A stretch of 64,000 bases of DNA from Carya illinoinensis (lineage: Eukaryota; Streptophyta; Magnoliopsida; Fagales; Juglandaceae). Positions 34,991 to 46,937 of the stretch are shown here, piece after piece. Position 1 is the stretch's first letter. Every line of letters begins with the position of its first letter. Made by a program: the position numbers and the translations under genes. The notes under the pieces are model-generated. The model worked only from the letters and a program-made list of their open reading frames with translations. It did not search any database and had not been told where the DNA came from. The stretch spans positions 21,048,501 to 21,112,500 of the forward strand of contig NC_056758.1 of assembly GCF_018687715.1 (NCBI RefSeq). Direction: 5' to 3'.

Positions 34991-37900
34991 AAGCTTCTAA
35001 TTCAATTTTAGAATGATGAGAAACAACAAAGAAAGTAATAAGGTCCGTATAAAAAAGGTTACAAAGAACTAAAAAGGAAATTAAGTTGAAAACATTGTTG
35101 AGAGATTACTAATGTTGTGTAAGTCAAATACTTCCCTTAATTCAAAGTTAAAGCATAACCACGGGTACATGGGGAACGTTAGGGGCGTGTGGCACTTCTT
35201 GGACTTGAGGGAAGCAAATGTAGGATTTATGTGGGCTTCAAATCGAGGAATGAAATGAAAGACTGGTTTCTTTGTGTAAATTCGTCCACTGCAAGAACTA
35301 AACTTGCATAAAGGTTGGGTCAAAACGATGATATTTTCCTTGTGAAAATGGTCTAAATGGCTTTGGCTAGCAGCCAACTTGTCGCAACGGGTATGAAGGA
35401 TCGCGTAGGTGCCGACTGGCGGTGATTTGAGCATTATCGACATGGAAGTCTGTGATGTCTTAGATAAAGCCTAATCTTCTAATTCAATCTTAGAACTTTG
35501 GAAAACGACAAGAAAAGCAATATGTTCCGAATGAAAAAAACAGTTACAAAGAACCAAAAAGGAAATTAAACTCAAAATATTGTTGAGAGATGACTAATCT
35601 TGTGTAAGCCGATTACATCCTTTGAATCAAGCCAAAAGCTTAACGATGGGGTAGATGGGGAAGCTTAGGGGTATGTGGCACTTCTTGAAGTTGAGGAAAC
35701 TAATTGTAAGGCTTATGTTGGCTTCAAATTGAAGAATGAAACAAAAGATGGGCTTCTTGTCGTAACTTCGTCCAATGCTGGAACTAAACTTGTATGGTAA
35801 AGGTTGGGTATAAACGATGAAAGTTTCCTTTTGAAAATGGTCTAAAAGGCATCGGCTGGGGCTGACATGTCGCAACGGGTGTGAAGGGATCGCCTAGGTG
35901 CCGATTGGCATTGATTCGAGCGTTATCGACATGGAAGTCTGTGATGTCTTAGATAAAGCCAAATCTTCTAATTCAATCTTAGAACGTTGGAGAACGACAA
36001 GAAAAGCAATATGATCGGAATGAGAAAAAGGGTTACGAAGAACCAAAAAGGAAATTAAACTCAAAACATTGTTGAGATTTGACTAATCTTTTGTAAGTCG
36101 ATTACATCCTTTAAATCAAGCTAAAAGCTTAACGATGGGGTAGATGGGGAAGCTTAGGGGCATGTGGCCCTTCTTGAAGTTGAGGAAACTAATTGTAAGG
36201 CTTACGTTGGCTTCAAATTGAAGACTGAAACAAAAGATTGGTTTCTTGTTGTAAATTCGTCTAATGCCGGAACTGAACTAGTATTGTTGAGGTTGTGTGC
36301 AAACGATGACATTTCCCATGAGGAAATGGTGTAAATGGCATGGGCTAGAGGCCTACTTGTCGCAATGCACAAGAAAGAGAACTTAGGTCAGATTCGCAGT
36401 GATTTCAGCATTATTCACAAGGCTTTTCTTTTATTGGCAGGTTTTGGATCCAGTCTAAGCTTCTAATTCAATTTTAGAATGATGAGAAACAACAAAGAAA
36501 GTAATAAGGTCCGTATAAAAAAGGTTACAAAGAACTAAAAAGGAAATTAAGTTGAAAACATTGTTGAGAGATTACTAATGTTGTGTAAGTCAAATACTTC
36601 CCTTAATTCAAAGTTAAAGCATAACCACGGGTACATGGGGAACTTTAGGGGCGTGTGGCACTTCTTGGACTTGAGGGAAGCAAAATGTAGGATTTATGTG
36701 GGCTTCACATCGTGGAATGAAACGAAAGACTGGTTTCTTTGTGTAAATTGGTCCACTCCAAGAACTAAACTTGCATAAAGGTTGGGTCTAAACGATGAAA
36801 TTTTCCTTGTGAAAATGGTCTAAATGGCTTTGGCTAGCAGCCAACTTGTCGCAACGGGTATGAAGGATCGCGTAGGTGCCGATTGGCGGTGATTCGAGCA
36901 TTATCGACATGGAAGTCTGTGATGTCTTAGATAAAGCCTAATCTTCTAATTCAATCTTAGAACGTTGGAAAACGACAAGAAAAGCAATATGTTCCGAATG
37001 AAAAAAACAGTTACAAAGAACCAACAAGGAAATTGAACTCAAAACATTGTTGAGAGATGACTAATCTTGTGTAAGTCGATTACATCATTTGAATCAAGCC
37101 AAATGCTTAACGACGGGGTAGATGGGGAAGCTTAGGGGCATGTGGAACTTCTTGAAGTTGAGGAAACTAATTGTAAAGCTTATGCTGGCTTCAAATTGAA
37201 GAATGAAACAAAAGATGGGTTTCTTGTTGTAACTTCATCCAATGCTGGAACTAAACTTGTATGGTAAAGGTTGGGTATAAACGATGAAAGTTTCCTTTTG
37301 GAAATGGTCTAAAAGGCATCGGCTGGGGACGACATGTCGCAACGGGTGTGAAGGGATCGCCTAGGTGCCGATTGGCATTGATTCGAGCGTTATCGACATG
37401 GAAGTCTGTGATGTCTTAGATAAAGCCAAATCTTCTAATTCAATCTTAGAATGTTGGTGAACGACAAGAAAAGCAATATGATCCGAATGAGAAAAACGGT
37501 TACGAAGAACCAAAAAGGAAATTAGACTCAAAACATTATTGAGATTTGACTAATCTTGTGTAAGTCGATTACATCCTTTAAATCAAGCTAAAAGCTTAAC
37601 GATGGGGTAGATGGGGAAGCTTAGGGGCATGTGGCCCTTCTTGAAGTTGAGGAAACTAATTGTAAGGCTTACGTTGGCTTCAAATTGAAGACTGAAACAA
37701 AAGATTGGTTTCTTGTTGTAAATTCGTCTAATGCCGGAACTGAACTAGTATTGTTGAGGTTGTGTGCAAACGATGACATTTCCCATGAGGAAATGGTGTA
37801 AATGGCATGGGCTAGAGGCCTACTTGTCGCAATGCACAAGAAAGAGAACTTAGGTCGGATTCGCAGTGATTTCAGCATTATTCACAAGGCTTTTCTTTTA

Positions 37901-38052
37901 TTGACAGGTTTTGGATCCAGTCTAAGCTTCTAATTCAATTTTAGAATGATGAGAAACAACAAAGAAAGTAATAAGGTCCGTATAAAAAAGGTTACAAAGA
38001 ACTAAAATGGAAATTAAGTTGAAAACATTGTTGAGAGATTACTAATGTTGTG

Positions 38053-41000
38053 TGACACGATTTCGAAAGTGTACTTCCAAGTGCAGAAGTGTCAAGTTGT
38101 ATCAAGGATAAGTCCAGGATCGTATTCCACAGGGACAATGGGTTATCAGAGCATTTATGAAATCTTTGGGTAACAGTTGTCACTATTTTGAGAGATGAAA
38201 ATAAAAATGTGATTTTTTTTGGTAACAATTATGAGTGATGAAAATAAAATTCAAAACAACGCAACAAGATAATCGAAATTGAAATTGAAAAAAACAATAT
38301 TAACGAACACTTGGGTTGGGTTTGAGACTCTCTTTATTTCGGATTCTAGATAATTTTCTCGATTAACAATCCAGTCAAGGCATTGATAAACGGAAGATAA
38401 AAAGATTAAGCTCAAGTTTTTGTTGCAATATTTTCCTAAGGGATTTTCTATTTTACTAGCCGAACACACATTAACAAACAAACGAGAGAAGCCTTGATAA
38501 TTTCAAGCTTTTGTTGTGCCTTACGTCAACAACAAAACAAGAGCAAGAGCTTCAATCTCTTTTTTTTTTTGAATCCAAAACAAATCACGTCCCATTCAAG
38601 CTTTTGTTGTGCCTTACGTCAACAACAAAACAAGAGCAAGAACCGTAATCTATTTTCTATTTAAATCCGACTAGTAATATGGTGAAATCAACAATCAATC
38701 ACAAAATATTGCATCGATCTAGAATCCAAAAATAAATTAAATCTCATTCCACAACCCAAGTTTCTAAAATTAAAATGAAATCAAAACTGAAACGTAAATT
38801 GCGGAAAATAGAATGAAGATCAATCATGAAAAATAAAACGAAGAAACAGCTGAATAAAAATAAAGATACTGTCTGAAACGAAAATGAAATAAAACTGCTG
38901 CAACACCGAATGAAAATGAAAGCAAGTCATAAAATGAATCAAACTGAAATGATAAAATGAATGGAAAAAGACTAAGGTTTCAAGGATCCGTTTAATAATT
39001 TATAATATTATTTCCGATTGATTTACTTCAATTAAACTAGAATAACGATTCCGTTTAATTGGTAGATTTAGCATTTAAGATCGAGAAAAACAGACGCTTA
39101 TGATTGAGCGTGAACGATTGATTTAAAACATTTACAAATCTATTTGAATACCACAGGGATTCCTCAAGCATTCACTGTATTCGGAAATCACAATGAATCA
39201 AGACGAGTATATAGATAATCAAATTATCCAAATAAAATCTTTCAATCAATCAAGCTCGCAAAATAGATTTTACGTCGATTCGGAAACAATATGTAAATCA
39301 TTAAATTTCACCTCTAACCTTAGTATGAAAATTTAGCCAAACATATTTATTACAAATACTATAGAAATATTGTTCAGGATAAAAATAAAATACAATGAAA
39401 CCACACAATAACATAAAACTGAAAAGAAAATAAAATAAAATAAAAGTTACAACTCCAAACATTATCCATGATAATATTAAGATAAAACTCAAGCTAAAAT
39501 GAAAATTAGATCATAAAAACAGGAAATTGAATGAAAAAGAAAACTACTCCACTCTTTGCTTAAACGAAAAAGAAAACAAAAGAAGGAAAATAAATAAAAC
39601 CTAAGCTAAACTACTCTACAAAATGAAAGAAAACAAAACAAACTTCAAAGCCAAAACTCTAAGCTACTCCCCACTCTTCCCTAAACTCCTCAACCGGTCT
39701 CAATTTATAGCAAAAGATTCAATGGCCGAATGACTCCACTTGCCTCTTGAAAATCATTTAATTGGTTGTTTAATCTTGCACCCACCGGTTCCACTCTTCC
39801 ACCAATTTTATTCCACTAACCGGTCCCTCTCTCTTTGTCATCTCTATCCTTTTTCTACTTCAGAACTTGCCTCTTTCTATAGCAGAAAAATCAATGTGTC
39901 GTCTCTCTCCACTTGCCTCTTGAAGAATCAATCAATTGGTTGTTTAATCTTGCACCCACCGGTTCCACTCTTCAATCATGCATTGAGTAATTAATCCTAG
40001 CCAATTACTCCACTTGCTGCCTTTGATCCTTTCTTTCCTTTAAACCATTCGGCACTTTCTTTCTCTACCAAACCAACCCCACACATCACTTCTATATTCA
40101 TGCATTCACTTTCAGCGACTCCACTCTCTCTTCATCTTAGGATAATTAACTAATAAAGGCTAAACACAACAGCCCCACATCAATTGTTCTCCTCCATCAC
40201 GGATGATCTCTTCAATCACCTCTCAACCGATTGCTGCCTCTCTTTCCAGCACAACTCACCAGCTCCAATATCACCACTCTCTTCCGTCCATCGTGCTTGT
40301 GTGCTGCTTCCAATTTCTTTAATGAGGGGCCCATGTTTCTTCTTTCACTTTCAACTCATTTTCCATCTTCTCGGCTGGCTGCTCTTTCCTTTAATGAATT
40401 CAGCTAGCTGCCCCACACATCACTCCTCCTTCGGCTCTTCAATGTCTTTCAGCTAATATCCTTTCCGTGTGAGTGGCTGTGTTGCAATGATGTGTTTGTT
40501 TGGGTCCCATGCATGGTTGCTGTCCGAATGCTTTCTGCAGCTTGGTGTGATCCGAATGAGTTGAGTGATGATTGCTTCTGTCGTGTGTAGCTGAATGTGT
40601 GCTGTCCGAAGCTTGTGTGAGCTGCATGTGGTTTGTGTTGAGTGCTTCGTGTGAGCTGCTTGCATGTGAGCTGGTGTGTAGCTGCCGAGTGAGTTTCTGC
40701 AGGTTATGTTCCTGCTGCACATGTGTGAGTGTTCCTGCATGGTCCGAATGATCTTCTTTTGCTGTCCATGTGTTTTTTCTTCTGCTGCATGTGTTTTCCT
40801 GCTGCTTTATTCGTGCATGTCCGAATGCTTGTGTTTCTGCTGTCCACGTGATTTTGCTGCACTTGTGCATGTGTTTTTTTTTTTTCTTTGCACGGAAAGG
40901 GCCAAGTCACATTTGCCAAGTTGCCATAAAGAGAAAGTCTCCTCAGAACCTGTAGACAAAAACAAAACAAAAAACTAACTAACCCTAACAATTCTCTCTT

Positions 41001-41271
41001 TGAATTTTATTTAAACTGAAAATAAGAAAGAAAGAAATAACACTCAAAAATAAATTATCAAAAACAGACTATATATATGTGAGGAAATATTGTCCAATTA
41101 CATCATAGTTGTAAAATTAAGCATAAACATGATATTAATCTATTAAAAATCACAACTCGTATTTATGCTCATTAACTATTTTTCCATCTAAAACCAATAA
41201 TAATGTCATGAAGAATTTAAAATATATTGGTTTTAAATAGCTAAAATATGCAATATTTCGGCTCAATCACA
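38053..41271 (-). mobile_element. LARD 3' LTR (3219 bp)
   Basis: On the plus strand it runs from TGACACGATTTCG to GGCTCAATCACA, next to CCCCCCAACT (polypurine tract of the minus strand). On the element's own strand it therefore starts TGTGATTGAGCC and ends CGTGTCA. Internal repeats are visible: CAAGCTTTTGTTGTGCC at about 38502 and 38597, and the CACTTGCCTCTTGAA...CACCGGTTCCACTC block at about 39737 and 39908. Open frames inside are short, repeated in the other LTR and not protein-like, so no gene is called. Confidence 0.88.
39704..39709 (-). promoter_or_regulatory. Candidate TATA box in LARD 3' LTR
   Basis: On the minus strand the sequence reads GCTATAAATTGAG, a good TATA match near the middle of the LTR. 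It would split the LTR into about 1.55 kb of U3 and about 1.65 kb of R-U5. The copy in the other LTR (45387-45392) would be the active promoter of the element. Confidence 0.5.
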
Positions 41272-41281
41272 CCCCCCAACT
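41272..41281 (-). other. Polypurine tract of the LARD
   Basis: CCCCCCAACT on the plus strand is AGTTGGGGGG on the element strand and abuts the LTR start TGTGATTG. This is the expected plus-strand primer site. Confidence 0.75.
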
Positions 41282-41745
41282 AGCTTTTTGCTAATCCTTG
41301 AGCAAAATAGTGAAAATCAATTGAGATGAATATTGCATAAAGCTCGAAATTCAAACAAAAACAATCAAACATAATTCTGAATTCTCACAAAAAAAATCGA
41401 TTCGTGACTACTCAACACCAGGAGTTGTATCCACAAGGAAAGTCTCAACAATTGTTCACATAGAATTAGGGCAAATGTTTCAGAACTCGGATATGTGTGT
41501 GTGGCTAAACTTCTGTGTGTTCCTCACTAATAAACATGATTTATCATAGGATTTTTCAACCTTAAGATTAATCATTATTGATTCTAACTACCTCAAAGCC
41601 TAAGGGACTAGTAGTTTTCACGCCAACTCTGTTTAAAGGTTGAACATTCAACCCCCAAAGTTTTGGGTAACTGTTTCTAGCCCTTTATTCAGGAAAAATT
41701 ACATGATTTTTTTTTTCTTTTTCTTTTCGTTTTCTTTTCTTTTTC

Positions 41746-41783
<38 letters not shown>

Positions 41784-42210
41784 TATATATAAGGCTCGGT
41801 AGTCCTGCAGTTTACTTCTCCTGTTTTAAATCAATGAACATTAATGAGGAACACTACAAGTGTAAGCATGTGCAAATTGTTCTTTCAAAACTTGCCATTC
41901 ATTCTATATAAATCATATTAATTCTTATTTTTGTAAATATTGCATCCCGGTGTTTCAAATCACTCCTCAATAAAATATGATGCATCATAAGTCATGTTCT
42001 ATGTTTAAGGTTGAAAATAAATCTTCACAAAATAATTCCGCTCAACTACTCCACCAAGATACTCAAATTTCACAAAAATGCCAGAAGTGTGTGTTAATCG
42101 TGCACCTCACAAATTTTATTTTATTTTTATTTTTTATATATATATATATTTTATTTTTATTTTTATTTTTTATTTTTATTTTATTTTATTTTAACACATT
42201 TAACAGAAAA

Positions 42211-42250
42211 CCCTCCCCCCAACTAAATGTGACATTGTCCTCAATGTTCA
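42211..42250 (-). other. Second polypurine-like motif, internal
   Basis: On the minus strand it reads TTGAGGACAATGTCACATTT followed by AGTTGGGGGGAGGG. The paired arrangement (TTGAGGACAA plus AGTTTGGGGG) also precedes the LTR of the other minus-strand element at 63558-63597. Here it lies about 940 bp away from the LTR, so it may be a central polypurine tract or a relic of an older LTR border. Confidence 0.5.
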
Positions 42251-42433
42251 GCAATGAATATTCGATTAAATAGATATTGAAAATGATTAAACAGAGAGGA
42301 AACAAATTCACTTGAGATATTCGAGTGCACAAAAGGAGTAGATTTCTGTCAAAGTTAAAAACATAACAGAAAACAAAAGGAGGAAAAACAAAACAACACA
42401 TATGGTATATACAATGATGAATCAGAAATTAAT

Positions 42434-42628
42434 TCAAAATAAACAAAATAAACAAAATACAAAACAAAATAAACAAAATACAAAACAAAATACAAAATAA
42501 ATAAAATAAACAAAATACAAAACAAAATACAAAATAAACAAAATAAACAAAATACAAAACAAAATAAACAAAATACAAAACAAAATACAAAATAAACAAA
42601 ATAAACAAAATAAACAAAATACAAAACA
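42434..42628 (+). repeat. A-rich minisatellite CAAAATAAA / CAAAATACAAAA
   Basis: About 195 bp built from interleaved CAAAATAAA and CAAAATACAAAA units, inside the LARD downstream of its ORF on the element strand. It is simple-sequence expansion. Confidence 0.9.
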
Positions 42629-42663
42629 AGTCAGAAATATTTTTTTTTTATTTTTTATTTTTT

Positions 42664-43101
42664 TTACATGAACTTGAGGTTTTTAGCCTCCTGCTTGAGA
42701 CGCTCATGTTCTTCATACAACATCAGGTCATCCTTAGCCATGGGAACTGGCAAGCGGAATGAAGAATCTAGAAGAGACTTCATCTTTCTATTCTTCTGCC
42801 GTTCGATTCCTTCCCTTATGTGAGCCTCTTGAGCAATTCGTTGAAGTACAACGATTTGTTCTTTAAGCCTTTCAACCTCTTGGTTTTTGGCTTGGACCCG
42901 CTGGGAAAAAGCTACTATGGAGGATGAGTAGCGAGTCCCAAGGCTCACCAGGTCGTAAATGGCATCGGAGTCTGACCTATTGGCCATACTATTATTTTCA
43001 AGTTGCAACATGGCACTAATGGTAGCTGCTGAAAGAACAGGAGGTTGAGAAGTGGAAGGCCTCATGGATTGATCTAGAGGAGTGCTAGAGGAATGAGCCA
43101 T
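42664..43101 (-). CDS. Small coiled-coil ORF of the LARD (unknown function)
   Basis: The 145-codon frame from the ATG at 43101 is the only plausible coding unit of the element. A longer in-frame ATG lies at 43395, but the added 98 residues start with lysine runs over the T-tract and read like untranslated leader. Residues 1-25 are Ser/Thr/Pro-rich. Residues 28-65 are mixed helical (AATISAMLQLENNS). Residues 68-110 have heptad-like hydrophobic spacing and many Glu/Lys/Gln (AKNQEVERLKEQIVVLQRIA), suggesting a coiled coil. A basic patch follows (ERQKNRKMKSLL), then an acidic-basic C-terminus (YEEHERLKQEAKNLKFM). It has no zinc knuckle, protease or RT motif. It does not match a Gag I recognise. 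It could be a Gag-like self-assembling protein, a captured host exon or a chance frame. Confidence 0.55.
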   Translation of the reverse strand: MAHSSSTPLDQSMRPSTSQPPVLSAATISAMLQLENNSMANRSDSDAIYDLVSLGTRYSSSIVAFSQRVQAKNQEVERLKEQIVVLQRIAQEAHIREGIERQKNRKMKSLLDSSFRLPVPMAKDDLMLYEEHERLKQEAKNLKFM

Positions 43102-43711
43102 TTGCAAAAGAACAGAAGGCTTAAAGACGAGAATGTTGAAAAAAATACAGATGAGTTTATAGAGATGAGAATGAAAATTTGATGCGGATTTGATGCAGTT
43201 CATGACTGATTTTATAGAGGTAGTACAATGAACCAGACGAGTTATCATCCACGTCAAGGAGCAATCTGCTTTCGGTGAAATGACAACTCGGAGCCTCAAA
43301 TCCCGTTTTTCAACAACATCATGTGATTTCTTTTCACATCTCCAGCCGCTCCTTGTCAGATCACGGACGGATCCAACTATTTTTTTTTTTTTCAACTATC
43401 TAGCCGCACTTTGACAGATCACGGACGGACCCAATTATTTTTTTCAACTATCTACAGTCACACTTGTCGGATCACGGACGGATCTAATCTGCTTTCAACT
43501 CATTACTAACACTCCTCCCAAAGTTTGTAGCATTAACCTCAATGATGCACGAGAAACGAAAGAATTTACACAAAAAGAGCAGATAATCAAAAACCATGAA
43601 AAATAAACAGAGATAAAGGAAAAAAATTAGATGTCACCCAGGCTGTGAAGAAGTTCACAGCTCCACAACGTCCTCTCAGCAGTAGATGAATGCTCTGACA
43701 AATGCCAGTTG
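43102..43711 (-). other. Leader of the LARD with three ~57-bp repeats
   Basis: Non-coding leader between PBS and ORF. At about 43354-43490 the core GATCACGGACGGA is present three times (43358, 43415 and 43470), each followed by an A/T-rich run and, after the first two, CAACTATCTA; the spacing is 55-57 bp. No other coding signal is seen. Confidence 0.75.
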
Positions 43712-43729
43712 TCCCCGGCAACGGCGCCA
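43712..43729 (-). other. Primer-binding site, tRNA-Asp type
   Basis: On the minus strand it reads TGGCGCCGTTGCCGGGGA, 18 bases, the usual complement of the plant tRNA-Asp 3' end used by Athila-type gypsy elements. It lies six bases inside the LTR end (GTGTCA). It fixes the element's orientation and its right LTR as the 5' LTR. Confidence 0.88.
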
Positions 43730-43735
43730 AAAACT

Positions 43736-46700
43736 TGACACGATTTCGAAAGTGTACTTCCAAGTGCAGAAGTGTCAAGTTGTATCAAGGATAAGTCCAG
43801 GATCGTATTCCACAGGGACAATGGGTTATCAGAGCATTTATGAAATCTTTGGGTAACAGTTGTCACTATTTTGAGAGATGAAAATAAAAATGTGATTTTT
43901 TTTGGTAACAATTATGAGTGATGAAAATAAAATTCAAAACAACGCAACAAGATAATCGAAATTGAAATTGAAAAAAACAATATTAACGAACACTTGGGTT
44001 GGGTTTGAGACTCTCTTTATTTCGGATTCTAGATAATTTTCTCGATTAACAATCCAGTCAAGGCATTGATAAACGGAAGATAAAAAGATTAAGCTCAAGT
44101 TTTTGTTGCAATATTTTCCTAAGGGATTTTCTATTTTACTAGCCGAACACACATTAACAAACAAACGAGAGAAGCCTTGATAATTTCAAGCTTTTGTTGT
44201 GCCTTACGTCAACAACAAAACAAGAGCAAGAGCTTCAATCTCTTTTTTTTTTTGAATCCAAAACAAATCACGTCCCATTCAAGCTTTTGTTGTGCCTTAC
44301 GTCAACAACAAAACAAGAGCAAGAACCGTAATCTATTTTCTATTTAAATCCGACTAGTAATATCGTGAAATCAACAATCAATCACAAAATATTGCATCGA
44401 TCTAGAATCCAAAAATAAATTAAATCTCATTCCACAACCCAAGTTTCTAAAATTAAAACGAAATCAAAACTGAAACGTAAATTGCGGAAAATAGAATGAA
44501 GATCAATCATGAAAAATAAAACGAAGAAACAGCTGAATAAAAATAAAGATACTGTCTGAAAGGAAAATGAAATAAAACTGCTGCAACACCGAATGAAAAT
44601 GAAAGCAAGTCATAAAATGAATCAAACTGAAATGATAAAATGAATGGAAAAAGACTAAGGTTTCGAGGATCCGTTTAATAATTTATAATATTGTTTCCGA
44701 TTGATTTACTTCAATTAAACTAGAATAACGATTCCGTTTAATTGGTAGATTTAGCATTTAAGATCGAGAAAAACAGACGCTTATGATTGAGCGTGAACGA
44801 TTGATTTAAAACATTTACAAATCTATTTGAATACCACAGGGATTCCTCAAGCATTCACTGTATTCGGAAATCACAATGAATCAAGACGAGTATATAGATA
44901 ATCAAATTATCCAAATAAAATCTTTCAATCAATCAAGCTCGCAAAATAGATTTTACGTCGATTCGGAAACAATATGTAAATCATTAAATTTCACCTCTAA
45001 CCTTAGTATGAAAATTTAGCCAAACATATTTATTACAAATACTATAGAAATATTGTTCAGGATAAAAATAAAATACAATGAAACCACACAATAACATAAA
45101 ACTGAAAAGAAAATAAAATAAAATAAAAGTTACAACTCCAAACATTATCCATGATAATATTAAGATAAAACTCAAGCTAAAATGAAAATTAGATCATAAA
45201 AACAGGAAATTGAATGAAAAAGAAAACTACTCCACTCTTTGCTTAAACGAAAAAGAAAACAAAAGAAGGAAAATAAATAAAACCTAAGCTAAACTACTCT
45301 ACAAAATGAAAGAAAACAAAACAAACTTCAAAGCCAAAACTCTAAGCTACTCCCCACTCTTCCCTAAACTCCTCAACCGGTCTCAATTTATAGCAAAAGA
45401 TTCAATGGCCGAATGACTCCACTTGCCTCTTGAAAATCATTTAATTGGTTGTTTAATCTTGCACCCACCGGTTCCACTCTTCCACCAATTTTATTCCACT
45501 AACCGGTCCCTCTCTCTTTGTCATCTCTATCCTTTTTCTACTTCAGAACTTGCCTCTTTCTATAGCAGAAAAATCAATGTGTCGTCCCTCTCCACTTGCC
45601 TCTTGAAGAATCAATCAATTGGTTGTTTAATCTTGCACCCACCGGTTCCACTCTTCAATCATGCATTGAGTAATTAATCCTAGCCAATTACTCCACTTGC
45701 TGCCTTTGATCCTTTCTTTCCTTTAAACCATTCGGCACTTTCTTTCTCTACCAAACCAACCCCACACATCACTTCTATATTCATGCATTCACTTTCAGCG
45801 ACTCCACTCTCTCTTCATCTTAGGATAATTAACTAATAAAGGCTAAACACAACAGCCCCACATCAATTGTTCTCCTCCATCACGGATGATCTCTTCAATC
45901 ACCTCTCAACCGATTGCTGCCTCTCTTTCCAGCACAACTCACCAGCTCCAATATCACCACTCTCTTCCGTCCATCGTGCTTGTGTGCTGCTTCCAATTTC
46001 TTTAATGAGGGGCCCATGTTTCTTCTTTCACTTTCAACTCATTTTCCATCTTCTCGGCTGGCTGCTCTTTCCTTTAATGAATTCAGCTAGCTGCCCCACA
46101 CATCACTCCTCCTTCGGCTCTTCAATGTCTTTCAGCTAATATCCTTTCCGTGTGAGTGGCTGTGTTGCAATGATGTGTTTGTTTGGGTCCCATGCATGGT
46201 TGCTGTCCGAATGCTTTCTGCAGCTTGGTGTGATCCGAATGAGTTGAGTGATGATTGCTTCTGTCGTGTGTAGCTGAATGTGTGCTGTCCGAAGCTTGTG
46301 TGAGCTGCATGTGGTTTGTGTTGAGTGCTTCGTGTGAGCTGCTTGCATGTGAGCTGGTGTGTAGCTGCCGAGTGAGTTTCTGCAGGTTATGTTCCTGCTG
46401 CACATGTGTGAGTGTTCCTGCATGGTCCGAATGATCTTCTTTTGCTGTCCATGTGTTTTTTCTTCTGCTGCATGTGTTTTCCTGCTGCTTTATTCGTGCA
46501 TGTCCGAATGCTTGTGTTTCTGCTGTCCACGTGATTTTGCTGCACTTGTGCATGTGTTTTTTTTTTTCTTTGCACGGAAAGGGCCAAGTCACATTTGCCA
46601 AGTTGCCATAAAGAGAAAGTCTCCTCAGAACCTGTAGACAAAAACAAAACAAAAAACTAACTAACCCTAACAATTCTCTCTTTGAATTTTATTTAAACTG

Positions 46701-46937
46701 AAAATAAGAAAGAAAGAAATAACACTCAAAAATAAATTATCAAAAACAGACTATATATATGTGAGGAAATATTGTCCAATTACATCATAGTTGTAAAATT
46801 AAGCATAAACATGATATTAATCTATTAAAAATCACAACTCGTATTTATGCTCATTAACTATTTTTCCATCTAAAACCAATAATAATGTCATGAAGAATTT
46901 AAAATATATTGGTTTTAAATAGCTAAAACATGCAATA
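43736..46937 (-). mobile_element. LARD 5' LTR (about 3.2 kb, outer end trimmed)
   Basis: The sequence is almost identical to the other LTR from TGACACGATTTCG to ATGCAATA. The other LTR continues TTTCGGCTCAATCACA to its border; this one instead goes to GCTAAA and then satellite (TGGCACTTCTTGG). The outermost ~16 bp of the LTR are thus lost with the flanking target duplication. The TATA candidate is at 45387-45392 on the minus strand. A few single-base differences from the 3' LTR are visible, plus a poly-T length change near 46560. Confidence 0.87.

Larger units (their letters stand above)
23350..38052. repeat. Satellite block 4, changing to A-C-B trimers (~1466 bp)
   Basis: From 23350 the first monomers are still A-B, of a new subfamily (AGGGGCGTGTGGCACTTC in A). 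From about 25860 a third monomer, C, appears and the order becomes A-C-B. C has the 5' half of B and the 3' half of A. Equivalent C positions at 32696 and 35627 are 2931 bp apart, twice about 1466. Several local exceptions exist, such as fused or shortened monomers near 25110, 27530, 29270 and 30975. No gene is present. Confidence 0.88.
41282..42663 (-). other. Non-coding interior of the LARD (3' part)
   Basis: About 1.4 kb with no supported gene. It holds a pyrimidine tract ending in (AT)n at about 41708-41793, A/T runs at about 42112-42195, a second G-run motif on the minus strand at 42211-42250, and a CAAAATAAA/CAAAATACAAAA minisatellite at 42434-42628. Long open frames over the minisatellite encode only F/C/L/I/Y/V low complexity and were discarded. 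Confidence 0.8.
38053..46937 (-). mobile_element. LARD-like non-autonomous LTR retrotransposon (8.9 kb)
   Basis: Two nearly identical ~3.2-kb LTRs in direct repeat (offset 5683 bp) flank a 2.46-kb internal region. The minus orientation is set by the tRNA-Asp-type PBS next to the right LTR and the G-run polypurine tract next to the left one. The internal region has no Gag, protease, RT, RNase H or integrase, only one small ORF. Long LTRs plus a mostly non-coding interior match the class called large retrotransposon derivatives (LARDs), which depend on proteins of other elements. By eye the LTRs differ at fewer than about a dozen positions, so insertion is recent. The left junction is satellite ...AATGTTGTG. 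At the right end a few bases of LTR and about 70 bp of satellite are missing. Confidence 0.88.

Noticed and set aside
40439..40870. Open frames of 80-180 codons on both strands in the LARD LTRs (repeated at 46122-46673)
   Set aside because: They lie on top of one another in several frames, are His/Thr/Ser or Cys/Phe rich from low-complexity DNA, and lie in U3. No domain is recognisable.
42355..42629. 89-codon hydrophobic minus-strand frame resembling a membrane protein
   Set aside because: It is a translated CAAAATAAA/CAAAATACAAAA minisatellite; a short period without stops produces the frame.
43102..43395. 98-residue N-terminal extension of the LARD ORF from the ATG at 43395
   Set aside because: Begins with lysines over a T-tract, overlaps the leader repeats and adds no ordered sequence; the ATG at 43101 is preferred, though translation evidence is lacking.
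43712..43729. tRNA-Asp-like sequence
   Set aside because: Only the 18-base complement of the tRNA 3' end is present, in the right place for a PBS; there is no cloverleaf or A/B box.
38053..46937. Two separate insertions of a 5.7-kb tandem unit
   Set aside because: PBS next to one long repeat and polypurine tract next to the other show that the repeats are the LTRs of one element.
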